Below, piece after piece: positions 10,207 through 19,288 of a stretch of DNA of 64,000 nucleotides. This stretch comes from Gammaproteobacteria bacterium. Its GTDB lineage: Bacteria; Pseudomonadota; Gammaproteobacteria; Enterobacterales; Psychrobiaceae. The notes below the pieces were generated by a model, which was not told the origin of the DNA, did not search any database, and saw only the letters and a list, made by a program, of their open reading frames with translations. Position 1 is the first letter of the stretch. The number at the start of each line of letters is the position of its first letter. Position numbers and translations under genes: made by a program. Location: positions 1 through 64,000 of the forward strand of contig JABSRT010000010.1 in assembly GCA_013214945.1 (NCBI GenBank), given 5' to 3'.

Positions 10207-10225
10207 TTGTCAGACCAAGATGACA
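10207..10225 (+). promoter_or_regulatory. Candidate GntR/FadR-type operator upstream of dld
   Basis: TTGTCAGACCA (10207-10217) matches the FadR-subfamily half-site pattern TNGTNNNACNA exactly. It overlaps a further inverted repeat TGTCA/TGACA (10208-10212 and 10221-10225). Lactate genes of related bacteria are controlled by GntR proteins of this subfamily (LldR, LlpR), so this may be the lactate operator. No such regulator is encoded in the window. Confidence 0.5.
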
Positions 10226-10313
10226 TTATGTTTTGACCATAAATTTGTTAAGGTTAAGCGCAATTAATGAGCTGTAAATAGTAGCCCTGAATCAATCTAA
10301 AGAAGGCGTATGT

Positions 10314-13154
10314 ATGCTGGCGAAGAAATATCAAGAATTTAGTAATCTAATCACCGAATTTCTGCCGCAAGAGCGGGTAATATCAAACCTAGCTAAATGC
10401 TTAGCTTACGGTACTGACGCCAGCTTTTATCGTCTAACACCACAGTTAGTCGTTCAAATAGATAATGAAGTCGAGTTAGTAAAACTCGTTATCGCCGCGC
10501 AGTCGGCAGAACTCGCTGTTACTTTTCGTGCCGCAGGCACCAGCTTGTCAGGACAAGCGCAATCAGACTCTATTTTAATTATGCTAACTAATAGCTGGCG
10601 TAAGCATCAGGTCCTAGATTTAGGCCTTAAGATAAAGCTTGATCCTGGCGTTATCGGCAGTGACGCCAACAAATACCTCGCGCCTTACGGCCGAAAAATA
10701 GGTCCCGATCCTGCGTCGATCAATACCTGTAAAATAGCGGGTATTGCAGCTAACAATGCCAGTGGTATGTGCTGTGGCGTCGCCCAAAATAGCTACCATA
10801 CACTTGCTAGTATTCGGGTTGTTTTGAATGATGGCGCGATATTAGATACAAGTAATAGTTCCAGCATAGAACAATTTAAAATATCTCATGCCCCGCTACT
10901 TGCTAGTTTGAGCCAATTGTCCCAGCAAACAAAAAACAACCAACAATTACATCAATTAATTGAGCACAAATATCGGCTTAAAAATACCACAGGTTATGCG
11001 ATTAACTCGTTAATCGATTTTGAAGACCCGATCGATATCTTAGCCCATTTAATGATAGGTTCAGAAGGCACCTTAGGGTTTATTTCCTCAGTGACCTACC
11101 ATACCGTTGTTGAGCACAAGCATCGGGCGTCATCACTGGTATTTTTTCCGGATATCGAAACAACCTGTAATGCGGTCAAAGCCTTAAAAAAAGCCAATGT
11201 TGCGGCGGTTGAATTACTTGATCGACGCTCCCTGGCCTCGGTTAGCCAAATGCCTGGCTTACCTGATTTTATTAATCAACTCGACAGTAACGTTGCCGCA
11301 CTATTAATTGAAACCCGCGCTGCCAATCAACAATTATTAAGTAACCAGACCGCGGAGTTAGTTGAGATATTAGCGCAATTCGAACAAACTAATTGCATCG
11401 ACTTTACCAGTGATGCCGAGAAATATTCAGCATTGTGGGCAATCCGTAAAGGCACGTTCCCTGCCGTTGGAGCCATGCGCGAAACTGGCACTACTGTTAT
11501 CATTGAAGATGTCGCCTTCCCCGTTGAACACTTGGCGGCCGGGGTTAAAGACCTGCAACAGTTGTTCGATAAATATCATTACGATGAGGCGATTATTTTT
11601 GGCCACGCCCTTGAAGGTAATCTGCACTTTGTGTTCACTCAGGATTTCTCAACTGAGATCGAAATAAAACGTTATCAAGATTTTATGGATGATGTTTGTC
11701 ATTTAGTTGCGGTGGAGTATCAAGGCTCACTAAAAGCCGAACATGGCACGGGTCGAAACATGGCGCCATTTATTGAACTGGAATGGGGACAGCAAGGTTA
11801 TCAGCTAATGCAGCAGATTAAATTGTTATTTGATCCCAAAAATCTGATTAATCCTGGGGTCATTATTAATGACGATCCTAAGGCGCATATCAAACACCTT
11901 AAAGCGTTACCCGCCGCCGATGAAATTGTCGACAAATGCATTGAGTGTGGCTTTTGTGAACCCGTGTGCCCGTCTAATCAACTCAGTTTTAGTCCGCGAC
12001 AACGGATCACCAGCTACCGTGAAATTCAACGCTTGCGTCGCAGCAACCAAGACCCTGAACTGTTACATCAACTAGAACAAGATTTTAGTTATTTAGGAGT
12101 CGAGACCTGTGCTGCAACCGGGTTATGTGCTGATCGCTGCCCAGTTGGCATTAATACCGGCGATCTTATCCGTAAAATCCGCTCACAAAACAATGCCAAG
12201 CACCAGTCGCTCGCCACCAGCCTTGCGAATAACTTTAGCCGCATTGAAGCGGCTAGTAGGATAGCACTGACTGTCGCAGGTCTGAGTCATAAACTGCTTG
12301 GCAACAAACTAATGACTCGCATAACGGGCAGCCTGCGCCATTTAACCAATAATAGTTTGCCGCTGTGGACAACATATACGCCAACCAAAGCTAAAACCAA
12401 ACACAAAACTATTAAAATTGAATACAATAATCAAGCGCCAAAAGTAGTTTACATGCCAAGTTGCGCCAGTCGCAATATGGGGCCAGCGGTTATTGCCGCA
12501 GAGCAACGCTCTTTGCCAGAGGTCACTTATCAATTATTGAAAAAAGCAGGATTTGAAGTTATCCGCCCCGACTTCTCTGGTCAGTGTTGCGGCATGCCGT
12601 TTAATAGCAAAGGCCTGTTTGAACAAGCGGACGCCAAACGTCACTCTTTGACTCAGCAGCTACTTAATCTTAGTAATAACGGCGAGTACCCTATTTTATT
12701 TGATACCAGCCCCTGCAAGTCGATGATGCTTGAGGATCCCGCGGCGGCTTCGGCCCTAAAGATCTATGAACCAGTAGGTTTTATTAACGAGATCCTCAGC
12801 CCGTATCTAACATTTACCCCGGTTGATGAAACGGTGATGTTGCATGTGACCTGTTCAAGTCAACGGATGGGTCTGCATCAGCAAATGGTTAATTTAGCCG
12901 AACGCTGCTCAAGTGATGTGGTGGTGCCAGAGAACATTGGTTGTTGTGGATTTGCTGGTGATAAAGGTTTTACCACGCCCGAGCTTAATGCCAGTGCGCT
13001 CGCCACGTTAAAAGCCCAGGTTCCTGCGGGTTGCAGCAACGGTTATAGCAACAGCCGAACTTGTGAAATAGGCCTGTCACACCATGCGGGCATTGATTAT
13101 CAATCGATTATTTACTTGGTTGATAAAGCCACCAGCGTTAATGAAGCGACTTAA
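10314..13154 (+). CDS. Respiratory D-lactate dehydrogenase, FAD plus iron-sulfur (Dld-II type)
   Basis: A 946-residue flavin and Fe-S enzyme that oxidises D-lactate (possibly 2-hydroxyglutarate) to the keto acid and passes electrons to the respiratory chain. The FAD-binding domain (about 35-270) has RAAGTSLSGQAQSD and GGTxGF-like SEGTLGFISS; the FAD-oxidase C-terminal domain runs to about 525. Two cysteine clusters follow: CIECGFCEPVC near 542 and CAATGLCADRC near 600. Two CCG half-domains, CCGMPF (757) and CCGFAGDKG (877), complete it. Length and order match the Dld-II of Shewanella. GAAGG seven bases before ATG 10314 supports the start; an ATG at 10310 is out of frame. Confidence 0.88.
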   Translation: MLAKKYQEFSNLITEFLPQERVISNLAKCLAYGTDASFYRLTPQLVVQIDNEVELVKLVIAAQSAELAVTFRAAGTSLSGQAQSDSILIMLTNSWRKHQVLDLGLKIKLDPGVIGSDANKYLAPYGRKIGPDPASINTCKIAGIAANNASGMCCGVAQNSYHTLASIRVVLNDGAILDTSNSSSIEQFKISHAPLLASLSQLSQQTKNNQQLHQLIEHKYRLKNTTGYAINSLIDFEDPIDILAHLMIGSEGTLGFISSVTYHTVVEHKHRASSLVFFPDIETTCNAVKALKKANVAAVELLDRRSLASVSQMPGLPDFINQLDSNVAALLIETRAANQQLLSNQTAELVEILAQFEQTNCIDFTSDAEKYSALWAIRKGTFPAVGAMRETGTTVIIEDVAFPVEHLAAGVKDLQQLFDKYHYDEAIIFGHALEGNLHFVFTQDFSTEIEIKRYQDFMDDVCHLVAVEYQGSLKAEHGTGRNMAPFIELEWGQQGYQLMQQIKLLFDPKNLINPGVIINDDPKAHIKHLKALPAADEIVDKCIECGFCEPVCPSNQLSFSPRQRITSYREIQRLRRSNQDPELLHQLEQDFSYLGVETCAATGLCADRCPVGINTGDLIRKIRSQNNAKHQSLATSLANNFSRIEAASRIALTVAGLSHKLLGNKLMTRITGSLRHLTNNSLPLWTTYTPTKAKTKHKTIKIEYNNQAPKVVYMPSCASRNMGPAVIAAEQRSLPEVTYQLLKKAGFEVIRPDFSGQCCGMPFNSKGLFEQADAKRHSLTQQLLNLSNNGEYPILFDTSPCKSMMLEDPAAASALKIYEPVGFINEILSPYLTFTPVDETVMLHVTCSSQRMGLHQQMVNLAERCSSDVVVPENIGCCGFAGDKGFTTPELNASALATLKAQVPAGCSNGYSNSRTCEIGLSHHAGIDYQSIIYLVDKATSVNEAT

Positions 13155-13173
13155 GCCCTACTATAATTAAAGG

Positions 13174-13198
13174 TTTGGGGTGATATATTCACCCCAAA
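13174..13198. terminator. Bidirectional hairpin between dld and the crotonase gene
   Basis: A perfect 10-bp stem TTTGGGGTGA/TCACCCCAAA with loop TATAT, placed between convergent stop codons. There is no long T tract on either side. Confidence 0.6.
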
Positions 13199-13203
13199 TC
13201 AGC

Positions 13204-13998
13204 TTAAGCGCGGTCCTTAAACTGTAATGGACTCTTAAAGAAGTTTTTACTGATCGCGACCAAATGATTCCAGCGGCCCAGTAACTTTTTTTGATAACGC
13301 GTTTCGTAATCAAGCGCCGTCCGATCATCACTAACCCAGCTGTCGTTTAATAGCTTTTTTGCGTACATCACCGCGTCGGGTGAACGCTGAGTTAGCTGCT
13401 GAGCAAACTCTAATGCTTGCGCATAAGGATCATCACAAACCTTAGTGACCAAGCCGTACGATAATGCCTCACTGGCGTCGAATATTCGCCCGGTCATCGT
13501 CAGCTCTTTGGCAATATCAATCCGAGTTAACTCACGTAAGGTTACGGCCAAACTCATGTCTGGGATCAGGCCCCATTTAGCTTCCATAATTGAGAATCGA
13601 CAATCGGGCGATGAATAACGAAAGTCAGCGCCCAAAGCAATTTGCAGGCCGCCGCCAAAACACGAACCATGAACAACCGCAATCACCGGCATTGGCAATG
13701 AACGCCATAAATAGCCAACATCTTGCGCAAGGTTTGACGGGGAATTATCTGTCTTTTTTAACAGAGTATGGACATTGAGCGGATTTTTCATCACCGAGGC
13801 CATATCAAGCCCAGCACAAAAACCTTTGCCCTGCCCTTTGAGGATCACCGCACGGATACTGCGGTTAGCTTTAAGTTCAGCTATCGTCTTGGTAATAGCA
13901 TCGAACATCGCCATGTCGAGGGCGTTATATTTGTCAGGTCGGTTAAGACTGACAATGGCGATGTGTTCTTGGTATTCAATTTCAACTCGATTGCTCAT
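13204..13998 (-). CDS. Crotonase / enoyl-CoA hydratase-isomerase family protein
   Basis: A 264-residue crotonase-fold protein acting on an acyl-CoA. The oxyanion-hole segments GKGFCAGLDMASV (about 58-70) and SCFGGGLQIALG (about 112-123) are clear. Of the two catalytic glutamates of true enoyl-CoA hydratases, the first is replaced by Gln (GGGLQIAL), while the second survives in FSIMEAKWGLIPD. A standard hydratase is therefore doubtful, and an isomerase or other crotonase reaction is more likely. No beta-oxidation genes adjoin it. Confidence 0.85.
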   Translation of the reverse strand: MSNRVEIEYQEHIAIVSLNRPDKYNALDMAMFDAITKTIAELKANRSIRAVILKGQGKGFCAGLDMASVMKNPLNVHTLLKKTDNSPSNLAQDVGYLWRSLPMPVIAVVHGSCFGGGLQIALGADFRYSSPDCRFSIMEAKWGLIPDMSLAVTLRELTRIDIAKELTMTGRIFDASEALSYGLVTKVCDDPYAQALEFAQQLTQRSPDAVMYAKKLLNDSWVSDDRTALDYETRYQKKLLGRWNHLVAISKNFFKSPLQFKDRA

Positions 13999-14129
13999 AA
14001 TGCACTCTATTGGCCAGACCAGTAGGGTGAATTAAAACACCTATTTGAATTTATTACTACTTAATTAGCCTAATGTTTAAGCTAATTATACCCGTGACCA
14101 TTGGAAATTCAGGAGTTTGTGGTGTGAGT

Positions 14130-14206
14130 AAAATTCTATGTACAAGGCGCGCGATTGAGCAATAGCTGGCTATTGTGATTGAGCGCAACGCCGTAAATAG
14201 AGTTTT
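14130..14206. repeat. Nested intergenic palindrome, likely dispersed repeat
   Basis: Outer arms AAAATTCTATGTACAAGGCG (14130-14149) and its near complement at 14189-14206 enclose an inner perfect stem CAATAGC/GCTATTG (14160-14175). Similar-looking flanks may extend it to about 14092-14230. The layout, a variable central hairpin inside conserved GTACAAGGCG and CGCCGTAAATAG arms, resembles intergenic repeat units of Shewanella and Vibrio genomes; that identity is from memory, not a search. Confidence 0.65.
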
Positions 14207-14258
14207 AAGCCGCTATAAAACCTGCAACATTTTTGGCTGAAATTTTATTTAAGCCTAT

Positions 14259-14987
14259 TTAAGAAAAGTGCTGTTCGAGTTCGTCGGCGCCACCAATGAG
14301 TTGACCACTGATAAATATTTGCGGCACGGTGCTGCTGCCACTAATAGCTCGCAATGACAACAAGCTTGCGTCTTGCCCAATTACTACTTCTTCAAAGCTT
14401 AACTGCTTATCGCGTAATAATTGCTTGGCTCTGGCGCAATGCGGACAGCCGGCTTTAGTAAACAAGCTAATATCAACTGGGGCAACCGCGTCTTGATTAA
14501 TATAGCTGAGCATAGTGTCGGCATCTGATACTTCAAACGGGTCGCCAGGCAAATCAGGTTCAATGAACATTTTCTCAATCACCCCATTTTTCACCAACAT
14601 TGAATAGCGCCAGCTGCGTTTGCCAAAGCCAATATCCTGTTTGTCGACTAACATGCCCATGCCTTGGCTAAACTCACCATTGCCATCGGGGATTACGGTA
14701 ATATTGTCAGCTTCTTGATCGGCCAACCAAGCGTTCATCACAAAGGTATCGTTAACAGAGATACAGACAATTTCATCAACGCCATTGGCCTTAAAAACAG
14801 CCGACAGTTCGTTATAACGCGGTAAGTGAGTTGATGAACATGTTGGGGTAAATGCGCCAGGCAAAGAAAAAACCACCACGGTTTTATTGGCAAAAAGCTG
14901 ATCAGTTGTAATGTCTAACCATTGATCATTGGCTCTGGTTTTAAAGGTAACCGCTGGTACTGTCTGACCTGATTTGTCTGCTAGCAT
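14259..14987 (-). CDS. Peroxiredoxin-glutaredoxin fusion (hybrid Prx5)
   Basis: A 242-residue peroxidase that reduces hydroperoxides with glutathione. The N-terminal peroxiredoxin domain (about 1-160) has the peroxidatic Cys in [12 protein letters not shown], and the C-terminal glutaredoxin domain (about 170-242) has the active site CPHC and the cis-proline STVPQIF. The fusion and length match the Haemophilus influenzae hybrid enzyme. GGAG lies eight bases before ATG 14985-14987 but overlaps the upstream GTG at 14994-14996, so the ATG is chosen. It is monocistronic; a nested palindrome follows the gene. Confidence 0.93.
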   Translation of the reverse strand: MLADKSGQTVPAVTFKTRANDQWLDITTDQLFANKTVVVFSLPGAFTPTCSSTHLPRYNELSAVFKANGVDEIVCISVNDTFVMNAWLADQEADNITVIPDGNGEFSQGMGMLVDKQDIGFGKRSWRYSMLVKNGVIEKMFIEPDLPGDPFEVSDADTMLSYINQDAVAPVDISLFTKAGCPHCARAKQLLRDKQLSFEEVVIGQDASLLSLRAISGSSTVPQIFISGQLIGGADELEQHFS

Positions 14988-15116
14988 AATCTGCACTCCG
15001 TAATGAATTAATATTGCTTAAGTTGGTTTCACCAGTATGGACACTAATTGCCATTTGCACTAACCGGAAATTACTATCTTAACCATAGGTAAAATCTATC
15101 ATTGAGTAATTTACGA

Positions 15117-15590
15117 TTAACGATCATAACGAATAGCGTTGATATACCATAACTTATCACCACTAGGCGTCTTTACGACCACTTCGTCATCAACTTCCTT
15201 GCCGATAAGCGCACGAGCCACCGGCGAATCAATCGTAATGTGTTGGTTAGCGACATCGATTTCATCAGGCCCAACAATCCGGTACGTCACGGCTTGCTCT
15301 TGCTCATCTTCTATTTCGACATAAGCACCGAAATAAACTTTTCCCTCTTGCGATGGGGCGTAATGAACAATGGTTAACTCATCGAGTCGCTTCATCAAAA
15401 AACGCAAGCGTCGGTCAATAGAACGCAATTCTCGTTTGCCTTCTTTATACTCGGCATTTTCACTGCGGTCGCCCAAGGCTGCAGCCTCTGAAACCGCCCG
15501 AGTCACTTCAGGGCGTTTAATTTTCCACAAGTATTTCAACTCTTGATCAAGCTTATTCCAACCGCCTAGCGTCACTAAATTTGTTTTCAT
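15117..15590 (-). CDS. greB: Transcription elongation factor GreB
   Basis: A 157-residue Gre factor that rescues backtracked RNA polymerase by stimulating transcript cleavage. The N-terminal coiled coil carries the acidic tip motif LGDRSENAEYKEGKRELR, and SIDRRLRFL and IDSPVARALIGKE are GreB-like. KYLWKIKRPEVT distinguishes it from GreA. ATG 15588-15590 (MKTNLVTLGGWNKL) matches the family; the ORF can be extended five codons to a TTG. No strong ribosome binding site is visible. It is divergent from tex, as in several gammaproteobacteria. Confidence 0.95.
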   Translation of the reverse strand: MKTNLVTLGGWNKLDQELKYLWKIKRPEVTRAVSEAAALGDRSENAEYKEGKRELRSIDRRLRFLMKRLDELTIVHYAPSQEGKVYFGAYVEIEDEQEQAVTYRIVGPDEIDVANQHITIDSPVARALIGKEVDDEVVVKTPSGDKLWYINAIRYDR

Positions 15591-15684
15591 ATTATTTGTT
15601 TTCAAGTCTAACTTAGGCTGATTCTAATACAATCGAATTTTATTAGGTATACTGATCGCCAATAAAAATTGTCGCGAGTTACCA

Positions 15685-17979
15685 ATGTCATTAATAGTCA
15701 ATGCCCTAGCCAGTGAATTAGCGGTTGATCCCACTCACATTAAAACGGCGATCAACCTATTAGACGGAGGCGCAACCGTGCCTTTTATCGCCCGTTATCG
15801 TAAAGAAGCAACCAATGGCTTAGACGATACCCAACTACGTCTGCTGGCTAAACGCTTAAGTTATTTACGCGCCTTGGCCGAGCGCAAGCTCACCGTAATA
15901 AATACTATTAGTGAACTCCGTAAATTAACCCCGGCGCTTGAGCGACAAATTAATCAACTCGACAATAAAACACAATTGGAAGACCTCTACCGGCCGTTTA
16001 AGTCGAAACGTCAAACCAAAGGCCAAATTGCTATCGCGGCAGGCCTCGAGCCATTAGCAAATAAGCTGTTGGCTGCGCCACAGACATCACCGCTGCAGCA
16101 GGCCAAGTTATTTATTAATCCCGCCCAAGCAATTACCAGCGCAGCTCAAGCACTTGACGGTGCAACGGCCATATTAATTGACCGCTTCGCCAGCGAGCCA
16201 CAATTAATGGTCCAGATCAGAGATTACGTTTGGCACAATAGTCAATTAGAGTCCAAAGCCGCGCGCAAAAAGACCCCGCCGCTGGCCACTCAATTGGTCG
16301 ACAAGTACCGTAATTATCTCAGTTATAGCGAGCCGCTAAAAAGAGTACCGTCGCACCGGGCTTTAGCAATGTTACGCGGCCGTAATGATGGGGTGCTCCA
16401 GCTCACTCTCAATTGTGATCCCCACCAGCAAGGCAATCGTTGCCTTCATGCTATTTTAAAAAAGTTTAACATTAATAACCAAGGTCGAGCGGCCGATGAC
16501 TGGTTAATCGATGCGGCGACCCAATGCTGGAAAACCCGTATTTACCCTAGCATCGAAAATGAGTTGCTGGCGAAAGTCCGAGAGCAAGCCGATCAGCAAG
16601 CGATTGAAGTATTCGCCACTAACCTTAGTGACTTATTGCTCGCAGCACCGGCCGGAGAACATATTACCATCGGCTTAGATCCCGGCATTCGAACCGGTGT
16701 TAAGGTCGCGATTGTCGATGGTACGGGTAAAGTACTGGCCACCGACACCATTTACCCGCACCCGCCACGCAATCAATGGCAACAATCGATGACCACACTG
16801 GTTAAATTAGTTAAACAGCACCGAGTTAGTTTGATTAGCATTGGCAACGGCACTGGCTCACGCGAAACTGAAAAGTTAGTGCTGCAATGTAAAAAGGAGC
16901 ATCCAGATTTTACTTGCACTAGCCTAATGGTCAGTGAAGCGGGCGCTTCTGTGTATTCCGCCTCTGAATTGGCCGCCTTGGAATTTCCACAAATGGATGT
17001 CTCCTTGCGTGGCGCAGTTTCTATTGCGCGGCGACTGCAAGATCCTTTAGCTGAGTTGGTTAAGATTGAACCCAAAGCCATTGGCGTTGGTCAATACCAG
17101 CACGACGTCAACCAAACGCAACTATCACAGCGTTTAGATGAAGTCGTTGAAGACTGTGTTAATGCGGTTGGGGTTGATTTAAATATGGCATCAGCACCGT
17201 TGTTATGTCACATCAGTGGCCTTAACAAAACGCTCGCGGCTAACATCATTGAGTATCGTGAAACCCACGGACGTTTCACCAGCCGCCAACAGTTACTCAA
17301 AGTGACACGGCTCGGCCCTAAAGCTTATCAGCAGGCTGCCGGTTTTTTACGGATCAACCAAGGCAAAAATCCACTCGACAACTCATCGGTTCATCCCGAG
17401 GCTTATGCTGTAGTTAAAGCGATGGCCACCAGCTTAGATCAAAGCGTCGGACAACTGATTGGCAATAGTCATAAATTAGCCCAGCTCAGTCCGGCCCAAT
17501 TTACTGATCAGCAATTTGGCTTGCCGACCATTGAAGATATAATTGAAGAGCTCGACAAACCAGCGCGTGACCCCCGCCCTGAATTTACCACCGCCAGCTT
17601 TAAAGAAGGCATTGAGTCGATAAAAGACTTACAGCCAGCAATGATCCTTGAAGGCATTATTACCAATGTCACCAACTTTGGCGCTTTTGTCGATATTGGG
17701 GTTCACCAAGACGGCTTAGTACATATCTCAGCGTTAAGCGATCGTTTTGTCAGTGATCCCCGAACCGTGGTTAAAACCGGGCAAATTGTTAAGGTCAAAG
17801 TGCTCGAAGTCGATTGTCAGCGAAAAAGAATCGCCTTAACCATGCAACTTACCGCATCAGCATCAGAAAAAGAAAAAGTTGCAGCCGTGCAAAAAAACCA
17901 ACAAACAAGCCGCAGCAACCTGCGCATAATAGTGGTTTTGCCGATGCATTTTCACGCGCTAAAAAAGGCAGTTAGTTAA
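15685..17979 (+). CDS. tex: Tex (YhgF) RNA-binding transcription accessory protein, 3' end frameshifted
   Basis: A 764-residue Tex protein: N-terminal helix-turn-helix region, YqgF/RNase H-like domain (ITIGLDPGIRTGVKVAI, about 330), helix-hairpin-helix (about 515-570) and an S1 domain near the C-terminus (GIITNVTNFGAFVDIG). The zero-frame tail after residue 735 reads as nonsense (SNLRIIVVLPMHFHALKK). The -1 frame, entered at A AAA AAC (17892-17898), encodes NSGFADAFSRAKKGS, the expected Tex C-terminus, and stops at 17975. Either an indel in the A7 run or ribosomal slippage would explain this. Tex is thought to act at transcription complexes. Confidence 0.93.
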   Translation: MSLIVNALASELAVDPTHIKTAINLLDGGATVPFIARYRKEATNGLDDTQLRLLAKRLSYLRALAERKLTVINTISELRKLTPALERQINQLDNKTQLEDLYRPFKSKRQTKGQIAIAAGLEPLANKLLAAPQTSPLQQAKLFINPAQAITSAAQALDGATAILIDRFASEPQLMVQIRDYVWHNSQLESKAARKKTPPLATQLVDKYRNYLSYSEPLKRVPSHRALAMLRGRNDGVLQLTLNCDPHQQGNRCLHAILKKFNINNQGRAADDWLIDAATQCWKTRIYPSIENELLAKVREQADQQAIEVFATNLSDLLLAAPAGEHITIGLDPGIRTGVKVAIVDGTGKVLATDTIYPHPPRNQWQQSMTTLVKLVKQHRVSLISIGNGTGSRETEKLVLQCKKEHPDFTCTSLMVSEAGASVYSASELAALEFPQMDVSLRGAVSIARRLQDPLAELVKIEPKAIGVGQYQHDVNQTQLSQRLDEVVEDCVNAVGVDLNMASAPLLCHISGLNKTLAANIIEYRETHGRFTSRQQLLKVTRLGPKAYQQAAGFLRINQGKNPLDNSSVHPEAYAVVKAMATSLDQSVGQLIGNSHKLAQLSPAQFTDQQFGLPTIEDIIEELDKPARDPRPEFTTASFKEGIESIKDLQPAMILEGIITNVTNFGAFVDIGVHQDGLVHISALSDRFVSDPRTVVKTGQIVKVKVLEVDCQRKRIALTMQLTASASEKEKVAAVQKNQQTSRSNLRIIVVLPMHFHALKKAVS
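17892..17898 (+). other. Slippery heptamer A AAA AAC at the tex frame change
   Basis: In the tex reading frame the bases fall as caA AAA AAC, the exact X XXY YYZ layout for -1 slippage. After slippage the next codons give PTNKPQQPAHNSGFADAF and a TAG at 17973-17975, four bases before the zero-frame TAA. A run of seven A could also be an assembly or true indel. Confidence 0.6.
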
Positions 17980-17997
17980 CCTGAGTTTGGATAAGCA

Positions 17998-18876
17998 TTA
18001 AATTTGTTGTGATAAAGAACTGGCATTTAAGGGTTGTGATGCTTGGTTGTAAAAGGCATCGATATGACTAGACCGTCTTTTTAGGGTTGCTTGAAATTCC
18101 GGATCTTGCGACAGATTAATTCGGCGGTTAAAGCTGTCTGATTCAATTTGATGTAACGGCCGATATCCATCTTCAGTTTCATCACGCCCGGCGGCCAGTA
18201 TGTCCTGACGGGCTTGTTGGGCCATCTGATCAGCCTTCATCGCCACCCGGCGATCTTGGCTTGATGGCTCAGCTGGCGCTAAAGCGGCGGCCTTTATTTG
18301 ACGAGCTTTTCTTAAGGTCGCTTGCGGATCGTTAGCCACTACTGATGTATCTATTGACACCTCGCCTGATACGGCATATTTACCGCCATCAGGGCCAGTT
18401 TCATAACTGTAATTTGGAGCGCCCGCATATTGACCACCGGTTGCTGAGTGCGCCATTTCATGAGCCACCACTACCGCGTCACGCTGAGCCAATTCTGTTA
18501 TTTTATGCTGTTCAGATTCGCTATAGCGACCACTGGGTTCATTAGCTTCGTCTGGAGTGGTTGGCGGGTTTTCTTCGGCCTGTTCTTTATTCTCAGGATC
18601 TTGTTGCGAGCCCTGCTGATTACCTTGCTGCTCTTTCTCTCGCTCAATTTCTTCCGGTGTCATCACCGTCGGCAGATCGTAAGTGGGATTAGTTACAATA
18701 GCTGGCTGTTGACGACTAGCGTCATGCTGCGAAGCCGTTGCTTGCTCTTTTAGGCTGGGCTCTACCGCGCCAGTAGGCGGAATGATCGGCCGAACCGCGT
18801 TATCTTGTACAACACGGTCGGTCGCAGGATTAGTAGTAACTAAGCTAACATTGGGATAATTGGTCGTTATATTCAT
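17998..18876 (-). CDS. SprA-related putative metalloprotease (CJM1_0395-like family)
   Basis: A 292-residue protein whose centre (about 130-200) holds a zinc-protease motif HEMAH in VVVAHEMAHSATGGQYAG, followed by GPDGGKYAVSGEVSIDTSVV, the signature of the SprA-related family. The first 120 residues are low-complexity and rich in Q, E, P and N. There is no signal peptide. Substrate is unknown. The small gene 15 bases upstream on the same strand resembles flagellar rod/hook tails, so the pair may act on or near the flagellum, which is inference. Confidence 0.82.
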   Translation of the reverse strand: MNITTNYPNVSLVTTNPATDRVVQDNAVRPIIPPTGAVEPSLKEQATASQHDASRQQPAIVTNPTYDLPTVMTPEEIEREKEQQGNQQGSQQDPENKEQAEENPPTTPDEANEPSGRYSESEQHKITELAQRDAVVVAHEMAHSATGGQYAGAPNYSYETGPDGGKYAVSGEVSIDTSVVANDPQATLRKARQIKAAALAPAEPSSQDRRVAMKADQMAQQARQDILAAGRDETEDGYRPLHQIESDSFNRRINLSQDPEFQATLKRRSSHIDAFYNQASQPLNASSLSQQI

Positions 18877-18891
18877 AACTTTATTACAATA

Positions 18892-19179
18892 TTAAACGCG
18901 AGTATCGATTAAACTGCCAACCACTTCATCTGCGGTTGAAATAACCGTAGCCGACGCGAGCGCTTGATGCTCAGCTACACGTAAATTAACAATATCTTCG
19001 GTCGCAGAGGTTTTTGGCCTGGAATCAAGCTGACTGACAGACTGTGCCGCTTGCTCGGTATCCGCAGTGCTAGCGTTATTGCTTGAACGATTAGCGATAT
19101 TGGTCGCGCTTTCGGTCGCAAGCTCGGTCGCTTGTTGATAACCTGCAATTCCAGCATTAAACGCCGATTGAATTTCCAT
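18892..19179 (-). CDS. Small protein with flagellar rod/hook-like C-terminal helix
   Basis: A 95-residue hypothetical protein. The N-terminus (MEIQSAFNAGIAGYQQAT) and the end (VNLRVAEHQALASATVISTADEVVGSL) resemble the terminal helices of flagellar axial proteins, where a similar A-V-I-x-T-x-D-E-x-x-G-x-L occurs. GGAGG five bases before ATG 19177-19179 fixes the start and excludes the 13 extra upstream codons. It precedes the putative metalloprotease by 15 bases, so the two form an operon. Confidence 0.75.
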   Translation of the reverse strand: MEIQSAFNAGIAGYQQATELATESATNIANRSSNNASTADTEQAAQSVSQLDSRPKTSATEDIVNLRVAEHQALASATVISTADEVVGSLIDTRV

Positions 19180-19288
19180 AGATGCCTCCGTTGATTTACA
19201 AACACCATAACAGTTCAATTATTATACAAACCACAACTAAATAGTAGTCTTTTTTACTAAAAATAGGTTGTTCTAATCGCCATTTTTC

